Under the pieces are notes generated by a model. It saw only the letters and a program-made list of their open reading frames with translations. It was not told the DNA's origin and ran no database searches. A program made the translations under genes and the position numbers. This document shows positions 8,212 through 15,391 of a DNA stretch of 25,330 nt, one piece after another; position 1 is the first letter of the stretch; each line of letters begins with the position of its first letter. This stretch comes from an uncultured Flavobacteriales bacterium. Its GTDB lineage: Bacteria; Bacteroidota; Bacteroidia; Flavobacteriales_D; Sanyastnellaceae. The DNA lies in contig CALBSW010000001.1 in NCBI GenBank assembly GCA_937967465.1, positions 1 through 25,330 on the forward strand, in the 5' to 3' direction.

Positions 8212-8219
8212 CGTCCACC

Positions 8220-8873
8220 ATGCACGCAGGCAGCATCACGAATTCCGAGCTCATCGCCCTCGACCCGGGCGACACCCTCGAAAAAGCGCTCCGCGCCATG
8301 GACGAACTCAAGGTGGAACACCTGCCCGTCGTGGCGGAAAACCAATACCTCGGTCTGGTGGCGGAAGACCACCTGCTCGATCAGGAAGGGGAGGTGACGT
8401 TTCTGACCAATGTCCAGCTCATGCCGGTGGCCATCGCGTCTGGCCAGCACTTCCTTGAAGTGGTGGACGTCCTCTGCGAGGCGGACGTGAGTGTGGTTCC
8501 CGTGGTGGACGACGGCGTGTACAAGGGGTGCATTGACCGCGCCCACTTGTGGAGGGCATTCCACCACAGCCTGACGCCGTACAGCGAAGGCAGCATCCTC
8601 ACTTTGGAGATGCCTTGGCAGGATTACAGCTTGGCGCAGGTGTCCCACCGCGTGGAAAGCGAAGGGGTCAAGATTTTGCAGGTGCTCGTGAGCGACGGCG
8701 CACAGCCGGACCATGCTGAAGTGGCGTTGCGCCTGTCTTCTCGTGACATCGAAGGTCTGATTGACTCTTTGCGCCGACATGGGTATGCCGTGAGCGCATT
8801 CTATCGGGCAGAGGAGTACGCCGAAGACATGAAAAAGCGCATGGACGCCTTCATGCGTTACATGAACACCTGA
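8220..8873 (+). CDS. CBS-pair protein with C-terminal ACT-like domain, nadK-linked
   Basis: A 217-residue cytoplasmic protein with two CBS motifs (about residues 1-55 and 66-118; note AMDELKVEHLPVV, YLGLVAEDHLL, EADVSVVPVVDDGVYKGCI). An ACT-like ferredoxin-fold segment follows (about 126-197; DYSLAQVSHRVESEGVKILQVLV, DIEGLIDSLRRHGYAV), ending in an acidic/basic tail. CBS pairs usually bind adenine nucleotides and ACT domains amino acids or small ligands, so a sensing role is a fair inference; nothing here looks catalytic. It lies two bases before nadK, an arrangement recurrent in Bacteroidota, which suggests a link to NAD(P) metabolism. ATG 8220 gives the usual N-terminus and lies downstream of a promoter-like element; ATG 8142 would add 26 atypical residues and overlap the divergent pdxJ start. 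Confidence 0.88.
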   Translation: MHAGSITNSELIALDPGDTLEKALRAMDELKVEHLPVVAENQYLGLVAEDHLLDQEGEVTFLTNVQLMPVAIASGQHFLEVVDVLCEADVSVVPVVDDGVYKGCIDRAHLWRAFHHSLTPYSEGSILTLEMPWQDYSLAQVSHRVESEGVKILQVLVSDGAQPDHAEVALRLSSRDIEGLIDSLRRHGYAVSAFYRAEEYAEDMKKRMDAFMRYMNT

Positions 8874-8875
8874 CC

Positions 8876-9811
8876 ATGACTGCCAACCACGCCGTCCGCT
8901 CTGCACTGCTCCACGCCAAGGTGGTGGATGCTGCCGCATGGCCCAGCATTCGAAGTGTCCTCGATGTCCTTCTGGCCAAAGGGGTCTCCCTTCAGGCGAC
9001 GCCGGCCTTTTTGAGCCTCACGCAAGGGCAAGAGGGGCTGCCCGATTTGGAAGAATGGCGGGCTGGACATGGGGAGAGGCCCGACATGACCCTGTCTTTC
9101 GGGGGCGATGGCACCGTATTGGACACGGCGGCCCTGCCGGGCTTGGACAATGTGCCCGTGCTGGGCATCAACACGGGGCGCCTTGGGTTCCTGTCGCATT
9201 TGCCGGCAAAAGGGGCATCGGAAGCCATGGTGGGCATTCTCGAGGGCAAGTATGTGGTGGATGAACGCGACATGCTGGAAGTATCCTGTGAAGGCATGGA
9301 GCTGGAAGGCGGCGGTTTGGCCCTCAATGAGGTGACCATTCACCGACGGGACGTGGCCAGCATGATCCGCATCTCCGTTCAACGAGACGGCAGCTTCGTC
9401 AACCGCTACTGGGCCGACGGATTGATTGTGTCCACTGCCACGGGGTCCACGGCGTACAGCCTGAGTTGTGGAGGCCCCATCGTGCACCCGGCCAGTCAGG
9501 CCATCGTCCTCAACCCGGTGGCCCCGCACAACCTCAATGACCGGCCGTTGGTGATTCCAAGTGAAGGCACCTTGGACATCCAAGCCGAAGGACGCGATGA
9601 CCACCTTGTCCTCACCTTGGACACGCGGTCCCACATCCTTCCGGCCCCGGCCCGCTTCACGGTGCGCAAGGCCGACCGGCCCTTCTTGTTGGTGGGCTTG
9701 CCTGGCGGAGAATTCATTGAAACCGTCCGGCGGAAACTGCACCTCGGACTCGATGGCCGCGAGGGGCCATCCAATGCCCCAGCACACGAAAACCGGCCCG
9801 GTGAGCGTTGA
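8876..9811 (+). CDS. nadK: NAD kinase
   Basis: Phosphorylates NAD to NADP in the cytoplasm. The 311 residues slightly exceed the usual 290-300, the extra being a polar C-terminal tail after about residue 290. Diagnostic motifs: GGDGT (76-80), the NE pair (151-152) in LALNEVTIHRRD, and the glycine-rich DGLIVSTATGSTAYSLSCGG (181-200). The aspartate of GGDGT is the expected catalytic residue. The gene begins two bases after the CBS-protein stop (TGA-CC-ATG), indicating a shared transcript and probably coupled translation. The porG start follows 16 bases after its stop. The N-terminal third is less conserved, as is normal for the family. Confidence 0.97.
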   Translation: MTANHAVRSALLHAKVVDAAAWPSIRSVLDVLLAKGVSLQATPAFLSLTQGQEGLPDLEEWRAGHGERPDMTLSFGGDGTVLDTAALPGLDNVPVLGINTGRLGFLSHLPAKGASEAMVGILEGKYVVDERDMLEVSCEGMELEGGGLALNEVTIHRRDVASMIRISVQRDGSFVNRYWADGLIVSTATGSTAYSLSCGGPIVHPASQAIVLNPVAPHNLNDRPLVIPSEGTLDIQAEGRDDHLVLTLDTRSHILPAPARFTVRKADRPFLLVGLPGGEFIETVRRKLHLGLDGREGPSNAPAHENRPGER

Positions 9812-9827
9812 CATCACCTCCCAGCCC

Positions 9828-10670
9828 ATGTCTTCCGCACTCCGCCTCGTTCTGTTGTCCGCCGCCCTGGCCATCCTGGCGCCAGCTGGTGCACAGCGAA
9901 AATTTGAGCAGAGCAAGACCATGGGGTTCTCGTTCGGCACGGGGTATTACCTCGGAGAGCTGAACCCCACGGGGCATTTCCAAGGCCGGCTCCAGCCCGG
10001 GTTTGGCGGGTTCATGCGCTTCAACATGACCCGGAGATTTGGCGTGCGCGCGGCAGTGAACCAGACCCGTCTGCTGTATTACGATGCGGATGCCCAAGAC
10101 CCCTGGATTGCCAACCGCAACCTGCACTTCCGCAATGCCATCACGGAAGGGTCCGTTGTGGCGGAATTCAACTACTCGCGGTACCAGATCGGGAACACGA
10201 AGGACCGCTTCACGGGGTACTTGTTCGCGGGTCTGTCACTCTACAGCCACATGCCGCAGGCCGAAATCGACGGCATCTGGTACGATTTGCAACCCCTCGG
10301 CACGGAGGGGCAAGGAACCAGTGCGGGTGGAGACCGATACGCCACCACCGGTTTTGCGGTGCCTTTCGGATTCGGTTTCAAATGGAACCTCGGCCACTTT
10401 TCTGCGCTCAACATCGAGTGGGGCATGCGGCGCACATGGAGCGACCACATCGACGATGTGGCCGGTTACTACGCCAGCTTGGCGGTGTTGGAGGAAGAGG
10501 CCGGGCCGTTGTCGGAGCTGCTGAGTGAGGAGCGCATTGAAGCCGAGGGCGACCTCGAAGACCCCGTTGGACAGATGCGGGGATACAATGGACTGGATGA
10601 CCGTTTTGCGGTGGTCCAGGTGTCCCTCACGTTCCGGATCGACAAGTCGCCCAGCACGTGCTGGGATTGA
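9828..10670 (+). CDS. porG: PorG-like outer-membrane protein (DUF6089), type IX secretion
   Basis: A 280-residue protein with a signal peptide (hydrophobic residues about 5-20, cut near AGA|Q at 22-23) and a beta-barrel-like pattern: GFSFGTGYYLGELNP, FGGFMRFNMTRRFGVRAAVNQ, FAGLSLYSHMP, FGFGFKWNLGHFSALNIEWGMRRTWSDHIDDVAGYYAS. The IDDV..YY stretch and the overall pattern match DUF6089/PorG. In Porphyromonas gingivalis PorG lies just before uppS, bamA and two ompH genes, as here; it is known there to associate with the PorK/PorN ring of the type IX machine. Both sequence pattern and position support the call. An Asp/Glu-rich insertion precedes the last strand (SELLSEERIEAEGDLEDP). The ATG at 9828 gives a clean signal peptide; upstream in-frame ATGs are shadow sequence inside nadK. 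Confidence 0.8.
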   Translation: MSSALRLVLLSAALAILAPAGAQRKFEQSKTMGFSFGTGYYLGELNPTGHFQGRLQPGFGGFMRFNMTRRFGVRAAVNQTRLLYYDADAQDPWIANRNLHFRNAITEGSVVAEFNYSRYQIGNTKDRFTGYLFAGLSLYSHMPQAEIDGIWYDLQPLGTEGQGTSAGGDRYATTGFAVPFGFGFKWNLGHFSALNIEWGMRRTWSDHIDDVAGYYASLAVLEEEAGPLSELLSEERIEAEGDLEDPVGQMRGYNGLDDRFAVVQVSLTFRIDKSPSTCWD

Positions 10671-10716
10671 ACCCCGTCCCCGACTTGGGTGAGAAGAGGT
10701 GAAAAACTCCCAATCC

Positions 10717-10743
10717 TTGGCGTGAAACGCCGCGCTACCTTGC
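10717..10743 (+). promoter_or_regulatory. Putative promoter of uppS-bamA-ompH
   Basis: TTG (10717-10719) and TACCTTGC (10736-10743) are 19 bases apart start to start. The ATG at 10798 follows 55 bases after the element, the longest leader in the window. An inverted repeat ACCTG-ACCGA-CAGGT (10776-10790) lies just ahead of the start codon. Confidence 0.4.
10719..10731. repeat. Hairpin repeat, copy 2
   Basis: GGCGTGAAACGCC, identical to 6585-6597, lies after porG and between the putative -33 TTG and -7 TACCTTGC before uppS. Stem GGCGT/ACGCC, loop GAA. Both copies lie just downstream of a CDS end and after a CCAAT sequence. Confidence 0.5.
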
Positions 10744-10797
10744 AGTTCACGCGCATTCGATTCACTTTCGCCTCCACCTGACCGACAGGTCATCCCC

Positions 10798-11556
10798 ATG
10801 GTCGACACCACAGCTCAAGCCAACCCCCTGCCGCGCCACGTTGCGGTGATCATGGATGGCAATGGCCGCTGGGCCCGAGAGCGCGGTGAGGACCGGATTT
10901 TCGGACATGCCCATGGGGTGGAAAGCGTGCGGTCTGTGGTCCGTGCCGCCGGAGAGTTGGGGGTCGAATACTTGACCCTGTACGCTTTCAGCACAGAGAA
11001 TTGGTCCCGCCCCCAAGCCGAGATCAATGCCCTGATGGAATTGCTGGTGGAGAGCCTGGCGGGGGAGGTGGATGAATTGGCCCGGAAAGGGGTTCGGCTC
11101 CGGTCGACCGGAGCGTTGGACAGCCTGCCCGACGCCTGTCGCGCCGCGTTGCGTGACGTGGAGGAGCGCACGGCCCACTGCACCGGATTGACCTTGATCT
11201 TGGCCCTGAGTTACAGCGGTCGTTGGGAATTGACGGAGGCGGTGCGCAGCATTGTCCGCACCGGAACGCCCGAGGCGGACATCACGGAAGAGACGGTTCG
11301 TGCCCACATGGGGCTGCCCGATGTGCCGGATCCGGAACTCCTCATTCGCACCAGTGGGGAGCAGCGTCTCAGCAATTTCCTGTTGTGGCAGCTGGCCTAT
11401 GCCGAGCTGCATTTTACCACGGTCATGTGGCCGGATTTCCGGGAAGACCATTTCCGGGCGGCCGTGCATGAATTCCGAGGCCGGGAGCGCCGTTTTGGCC
11501 GGACCGGTGACCAATTGCGTCAGGCACAAGCCGGCGCGGAGAGCCCTGCCCCATGA
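10798..11556 (+). CDS. uppS: Isoprenyl transferase (undecaprenyl diphosphate synthase)
   Basis: Cis-prenyltransferase that extends farnesyl diphosphate with isopentenyl diphosphate to undecaprenyl diphosphate, precursor of the lipid carrier for peptidoglycan and other envelope glycans. It works at the cytoplasmic face of the membrane. The 252 residues fit the family. Motifs: VIMDGNGRWA with catalytic Asp20, GHAHG, LYAFSTENWSRP (61-72), and the diphosphate-binding RTSGEQRLSNFLLWQ (184-198). Its stop overlaps the bamA start by four bases (ATGA), so the two are translationally coupled. In Bacteroidota this coupling of carrier synthesis to the barrel-assembly gene is common. Confidence 0.97.
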   Translation: MVDTTAQANPLPRHVAVIMDGNGRWARERGEDRIFGHAHGVESVRSVVRAAGELGVEYLTLYAFSTENWSRPQAEINALMELLVESLAGEVDELARKGVRLRSTGALDSLPDACRAALRDVEERTAHCTGLTLILALSYSGRWELTEAVRSIVRTGTPEADITEETVRAHMGLPDVPDPELLIRTSGEQRLSNFLLWQLAYAELHFTTVMWPDFREDHFRAAVHEFRGRERRFGRTGDQLRQAQAGAESPAP

Positions 11557-14081
11557 AGAACCTGTCCCACGCCCTGTTGAGCGCTTTCCTGTTGTGGAGC
11601 GGAGCCCTGTGGGCCCAACCGGGGGAATCCACAGTGGACCTCAAGGTGCCGTCCGAGTATCGCATCGCAGGCATCACGGTCCTCGGAGCCGACTACACCG
11701 ACATTCAAGCCATCAAGCTGTTCAGCGGCCTCCAGGTGGGCGATGAGGTCCTCATCCCAGGCGACCGCCTGAGCGAAGCGGTGCGCAACCTCTGGGACCA
11801 ACGTCTGTTCAGCGATGTGGCCATCGAGTTGGGTGAACGCCGGGGGGAGGATGTCTACCTCGTCATCCGGGTGGAGGAAATGCCACGGCTCACCCAGTAC
11901 GGATTCAGCGGTGTCAAGCGGGGGGAACAGGAAACCCTTCGCGGCAAACTTGACCTGGTGCGCGGCCAGATCGTCAACGAGAACCTCAAGGTCACGACCC
12001 GCCGCATCCTCCAAGACCACTACATCGAAAAGGGGTATTTCGACGCCAAGGTGACGGTCACCAGCACGCGCGACACCCTGCTCGAAAACGCGTCGAGGGT
12101 GGACATCGCCATCGACAAGGGCAACAAGGTCAAAGTGGGCGAAATCCGCATTGCTGGGGCCGAGGCTTTGGAAGCCAAAGCGCTCAAGCGGAAGATGCGC
12201 AACGTCAAGGAGCGCGCGTGGTGGCGGATTTTCAAGGCCTCGAAATTCCTGGAGGAAGAATTCAACGCGGACATCGAGGGTGTCGTCGCCTACTACCGGG
12301 AAAAGGGATACCGCAATGCCCGCGTGACGCAGGACAGCCTCTTCCGCACGCCGGAAGGCGATCTGGGGATTGCCATGCGCGTTGAGGAAGGAGGCCAATT
12401 CCACTTGCGCGAGATCACCTTCACTGGCAACACCAAGTACACCACGGGCCAGCTCGACAGCTTGCTGGGCCTCAAGCGCGGGGACCTCTACGACGTGGCC
12501 GAGCTGGAGAAGCGGCTGTTCATGAACCCGAAGGGCATTGACCTCAGCACGCTGTACAGCGACGATGGCTACCTGACGTTCCAGGCCATCCCCGTCGAGG
12601 TCCGTGCCGAGAACGACAGCATCGACCTTGAAATCCGCCTGGTCGAGGGCAAGCAGTTTCGCATCGGCCGGGTCGATGTCCGCGGCAACACCAAGACGAG
12701 CGACCACGTCATTCGGCGGGAAATCCGCACCATGCCTGGCGACCTGTTCAGCCGGACGGACGTGATCCGGACACAACGCGAGCTCAACCAGCTGAACTAT
12801 TTCAACCCCGAAGCCTTCGGGATCAACCCGGTTCAGAATCCGGAAGACGGCACAGTCGACATCGAGTACGTCGTCGAGGAGAAGCCCACGGACCAGATCG
12901 AGCTGCAGGGCGGCTGGGGCGGTGGCCGCATTGTCGGCTCATTGGGCGTCACCTTCAACAACTTCGCCGTCGGCAAGGCCTTCAAGAAAGGGGCGTGGCG
13001 CCCCGTGCCGATGGGCGATGGCCAACGGGTGAGCATCCGGGCCCAGTCCAATGGCCTGTTTTTCCAGAGCTACAACGTCAGCTTCACCGAGCCATGGCTG
13101 GGAGGCAAGAAGCCCAATGCGCTGACGGTGGCCGCTTGGCGCTCCATCCAATCCAATGGCCAGCCGAAGCGCGTCGAAGGCGAAGACAATCCTCTGCGCC
13201 AAACGCTGATGATCACGGGGGTGTCCGCCTCCATTGGGCAGCGTTGGAACAAGCCGGACGACTGGTTCACGGTCAATGCGGGATTGAGCTACCAGCACTT
13301 CGACTTCGACCAGTACAACAGCGGCCTCTTCAGCTTCACGGATGGCCAGTCCAACAACATCGCGCTGAACCTCATTGTCAGCCGGAACTCGGTGAGCGAT
13401 CCGATTTTCCCGGTGTGGGGATCGGAAGTGCGACTGAGTGTCAAGGCGACCCCGCCGTACAGCCTGTTCCAACCCGACAAGGTGTGGACCGGCCTCAGCG
13501 ACCAGGAGCGCTTCCGCTTCGTGGAGTACCACAAATGGAAGTTTGTCGCCAACTGGTACACTCCCCTCACCACGGGCGGCGGCGAAAACCCGAAATCCCT
13601 GGTGCTGCGCACCTACTTCGGCGGTGGCATCATCGGACAGTACAACCGCCAGATCGGCCTGTCCCCATTCGAGCGCTTCTACCTCGGCGGGGTGTTCTTG
13701 AGCGGCTTCGTCCTCGACGGTCGGGAAATCATCTCCCTGCGGGGCTACGACAACCTGTCCCTCACTGCGCCCGACCAGAACACCGGCGCCGGCGCCATTG
13801 CCAAGTACGGCGCCGAGCTTCGATACCCGTTGAGCACGAACCCGAGTGCCACCATCTACACCATGGCCTTCCTCGAGGCGGGCAACACATGGGAGACTGG
13901 AGACGGGTTTGATCCGTTTGACGTCTACCGCTCCGGCGGCATCGGCATGCGCATTTTCCTGCCGATGTTCGGCTTGCTGGGTCTGGACTACGGATGGCGT
14001 TTCGATGACGTACCCTCCGCACCGTCGATGGCGCGGGGACAATTCCACTTCTCCCTTGGCATGAACATTGGTGATTTGTAA
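11553..14081 (+). CDS. bamA: BamA, outer-membrane protein assembly factor
   Basis: Essential Omp85 protein that inserts beta-barrels into the outer membrane. 842 residues: signal peptide (cut near LWA|Q, residue 22), five POTRA domains by spacing (about 36-109, 110-189, 192-280, 283-366, 369-445) and a C-terminal barrel from about 448. The POTRA3 and POTRA5 cores show VGEIRIAG and IGRVDVRGNTKTSDHVIRREI. The lid-loop motif appears as SLRGYD (R730-G731), the usual RGF/RGY signature. The barrel region has the Bacteroidota pattern ERFYLGGVFLSGFVLDGREI. The protein ends in GMNIGDL rather than with a terminal aromatic residue, slightly unlike proteobacterial BamA. It overlaps uppS by four bases, and two OmpH-type chaperones follow. 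Identification is secure; POTRA boundaries are estimates. Confidence 0.96.
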   Translation: MKNLSHALLSAFLLWSGALWAQPGESTVDLKVPSEYRIAGITVLGADYTDIQAIKLFSGLQVGDEVLIPGDRLSEAVRNLWDQRLFSDVAIELGERRGEDVYLVIRVEEMPRLTQYGFSGVKRGEQETLRGKLDLVRGQIVNENLKVTTRRILQDHYIEKGYFDAKVTVTSTRDTLLENASRVDIAIDKGNKVKVGEIRIAGAEALEAKALKRKMRNVKERAWWRIFKASKFLEEEFNADIEGVVAYYREKGYRNARVTQDSLFRTPEGDLGIAMRVEEGGQFHLREITFTGNTKYTTGQLDSLLGLKRGDLYDVAELEKRLFMNPKGIDLSTLYSDDGYLTFQAIPVEVRAENDSIDLEIRLVEGKQFRIGRVDVRGNTKTSDHVIRREIRTMPGDLFSRTDVIRTQRELNQLNYFNPEAFGINPVQNPEDGTVDIEYVVEEKPTDQIELQGGWGGGRIVGSLGVTFNNFAVGKAFKKGAWRPVPMGDGQRVSIRAQSNGLFFQSYNVSFTEPWLGGKKPNALTVAAWRSIQSNGQPKRVEGEDNPLRQTLMITGVSASIGQRWNKPDDWFTVNAGLSYQHFDFDQYNSGLFSFTDGQSNNIALNLIVSRNSVSDPIFPVWGSEVRLSVKATPPYSLFQPDKVWTGLSDQERFRFVEYHKWKFVANWYTPLTTGGGENPKSLVLRTYFGGGIIGQYNRQIGLSPFERFYLGGVFLSGFVLDGREIISLRGYDNLSLTAPDQNTGAGAIAKYGAELRYPLSTNPSATIYTMAFLEAGNTWETGDGFDPFDVYRSGGIGMRIFLPMFGLLGLDYGWRFDDVPSAPSMARGQFHFSLGMNIGDL

Positions 14082-14111
14082 GCGCACGTGCGATTCTCCC
14101 CTTCATGTCCG

Positions 14112-14139
14112 TTGTGCCCACGAACCCGCTTATTTTCGC
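14112..14139 (+). promoter_or_regulatory. Putative promoter of the ompH pair
   Basis: TTG (14112-14114) and TATTTTCGC (14131-14139) are 19 bases apart start to start, in the 71-base gap after bamA. The ATG at 14153 follows 14 bases later. A start upstream at 14105 would lie before the promoter, which supports the shorter start. Confidence 0.45.
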
Positions 14140-14152
14140 CACCTCCAACACC

Positions 14153-14845
14153 ATGCGTCTCCTTCGCTTCCTGCTTCCCCTCGCCCTGCTGATCGGCCCG
14201 CTCCAAGCTGCCGCGCAGAAGTATGCCTATGTGGACACCGAGTACATTCTCCAGCACCTTCCGGAGTATGCCGAAGCGCAAAAGGAGCTCAACAGTTTGG
14301 CCAAGGATTGGCTGGACGAGATTGAGTCCAAGTACGATGCGGCGAATCAATTGGAAGTGGCCTACCGCGCGGAGCGGGTCTTGCTGACCCCTGAAATGCG
14401 GAGAAAGCGGGAGGATGAGATTGCGAGCAAGCGCAGCGAAGCCACCGACATGCAGAAGGCCAAGTTTGGTGTCGAAGGGGAGCTTTTCCAGAAGCGCCAA
14501 GAGTTGATCCAGCCCATCCAGGAGCAACTCTTTACCGTATTGAAGGACTTGGCCAGCCAGCGCCAGTACATGGTGATCTTCGACAAGGCCAAGGACTCCA
14601 ACATGTTGTACACCAACCCGAAGTATGACGTGTCCGACCGCGTCATCAAGGAGCTGGGGTACAAGCCCGGCGAAATCGTGGGCGGTGACGAAGAGGATGG
14701 CGGTGACGAAGGTGGAAAGAGCCTGCAGGACCGCATGAACGATACCCTCGACAAAGGGAAAGACAAACTCAATGACCGCAAGGAGCAGGTCATCAACCGG
14801 GCCAACTCCGGCATCAAAGGCGGAGGCGGACGCCCACGGCAGTAA
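14153..14845 (+). CDS. OmpH/Skp-family periplasmic chaperone, first copy
   Basis: A 230-residue periplasmic protein of the OmpH/Skp family, which binds unfolded outer-membrane proteins on their way to BamA. Signal peptide of about 22 residues ending LQAAAQ. It then shows the family start KYAYVDTEYILQHLPEY, a long charged coiled-coil region (about 35-125), and the closing strand QYMVIFDKAKDSNMLYTNPKYDVSDRVIKELGY. A C-terminal extension (about 175-230) is unusual: an acidic Gly/Asp/Glu stretch, a polar helical stretch (SLQDRMNDTLDKGKDKLNDR), and a Gly/Arg end. ATG 14153 gives a normal signal peptide; an in-frame ATG at 14105 would add 16 uncharged residues and precede the promoter-like element. 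The second family member follows after 33 bases. Confidence 0.9.
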   Translation: MRLLRFLLPLALLIGPLQAAAQKYAYVDTEYILQHLPEYAEAQKELNSLAKDWLDEIESKYDAANQLEVAYRAERVLLTPEMRRKREDEIASKRSEATDMQKAKFGVEGELFQKRQELIQPIQEQLFTVLKDLASQRQYMVIFDKAKDSNMLYTNPKYDVSDRVIKELGYKPGEIVGGDEEDGGDEGGKSLQDRMNDTLDKGKDKLNDRKEQVINRANSGIKGGGGRPRQ

Positions 14846-14878
14846 GCCACACGCCAACCAACGACGACGATTCACATC

Positions 14879-15391
14879 ATGAAAGTTCAATTCACCCTCG
14901 GCCTCTTCCTGGCCGCTCTTCTGTTCTCCGCACCGCTCTCCGCACAAGTCAAGGAGGCGCGCTTTGGACACATCGACACACAGTCCCTTCTCGAATCCAT
15001 GCCGGAGCGCAACAGCATCCAAACGGAGATCGAAGGGGCCGCCGCCCAATACGAGCAGGAAATCGTCCGCATGCAAGGCGACTTGGAAGCCAAGGTGGCC
15101 GAGTACCAGCAGAAAGCCGAGTCTTGGCCCGCTGCCATCCGCGCTCAGAAGGAGCAGGAGATCACACAGGATCAGCAGGGCCTCGAACAGTTCTATGGCA
15201 CGGTCCAACAGGAGCTCGCCATGCTGGAGCAGAGCTTGCTGGAGCCCATGATCGAGCGTGCGCGGAAGGCCATTGAAGAGGTCGGTGCCGAGGAAGGCTT
15301 CACCTACATCTTCGACACCTCCGCCGGGGCCACGGTCTACAACGGAGGAGAGGATGTCCTCGCCCTCGTCAAGGCCAAGCTTGGCCTCTGA
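14879..15391 (+). CDS. OmpH/Skp-family periplasmic chaperone, second copy
   Basis: A 170-residue OmpH/Skp-type chaperone. Signal peptide MKVQFTLGLFLAALLF... is cut near LSA|Q (about residue 22). The mature start ARFGHIDTQSLLESMP is the family signature. A Gln/Glu-rich coiled-coil arm covers about 45-125, and the family-typical end is GFTYIFDTSAGATVYNGGEDV. The length is close to classical Skp. It differs strongly in sequence from the preceding paralogue, so the duplication is old; pairs at this locus are normal in Bacteroidota (in P. gingivalis also directly after bamA). The murI reading frame begins before its stop codon. Confidence 0.92.
   Translation: MKVQFTLGLFLAALLFSAPLSAQVKEARFGHIDTQSLLESMPERNSIQTEIEGAAAQYEQEIVRMQGDLEAKVAEYQQKAESWPAAIRAQKEQEITQDQQGLEQFYGTVQQELAMLEQSLLEPMIERARKAIEEVGAEEGFTYIFDTSAGATVYNGGEDVLALVKAKLGL

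Noticed and set aside
8142..8219. Longer CBS protein starting at ATG 8142
   Set aside because: Would add 26 residues without family support, overlap the pdxJ start and precede the likely promoter at 8157-8185.
10776..10790. ACCTG-ACCGA-CAGGT before the uppS start as an operator
   Set aside because: Five-base arms are too short to separate from chance, and no second copy or regulator gene is in the window.
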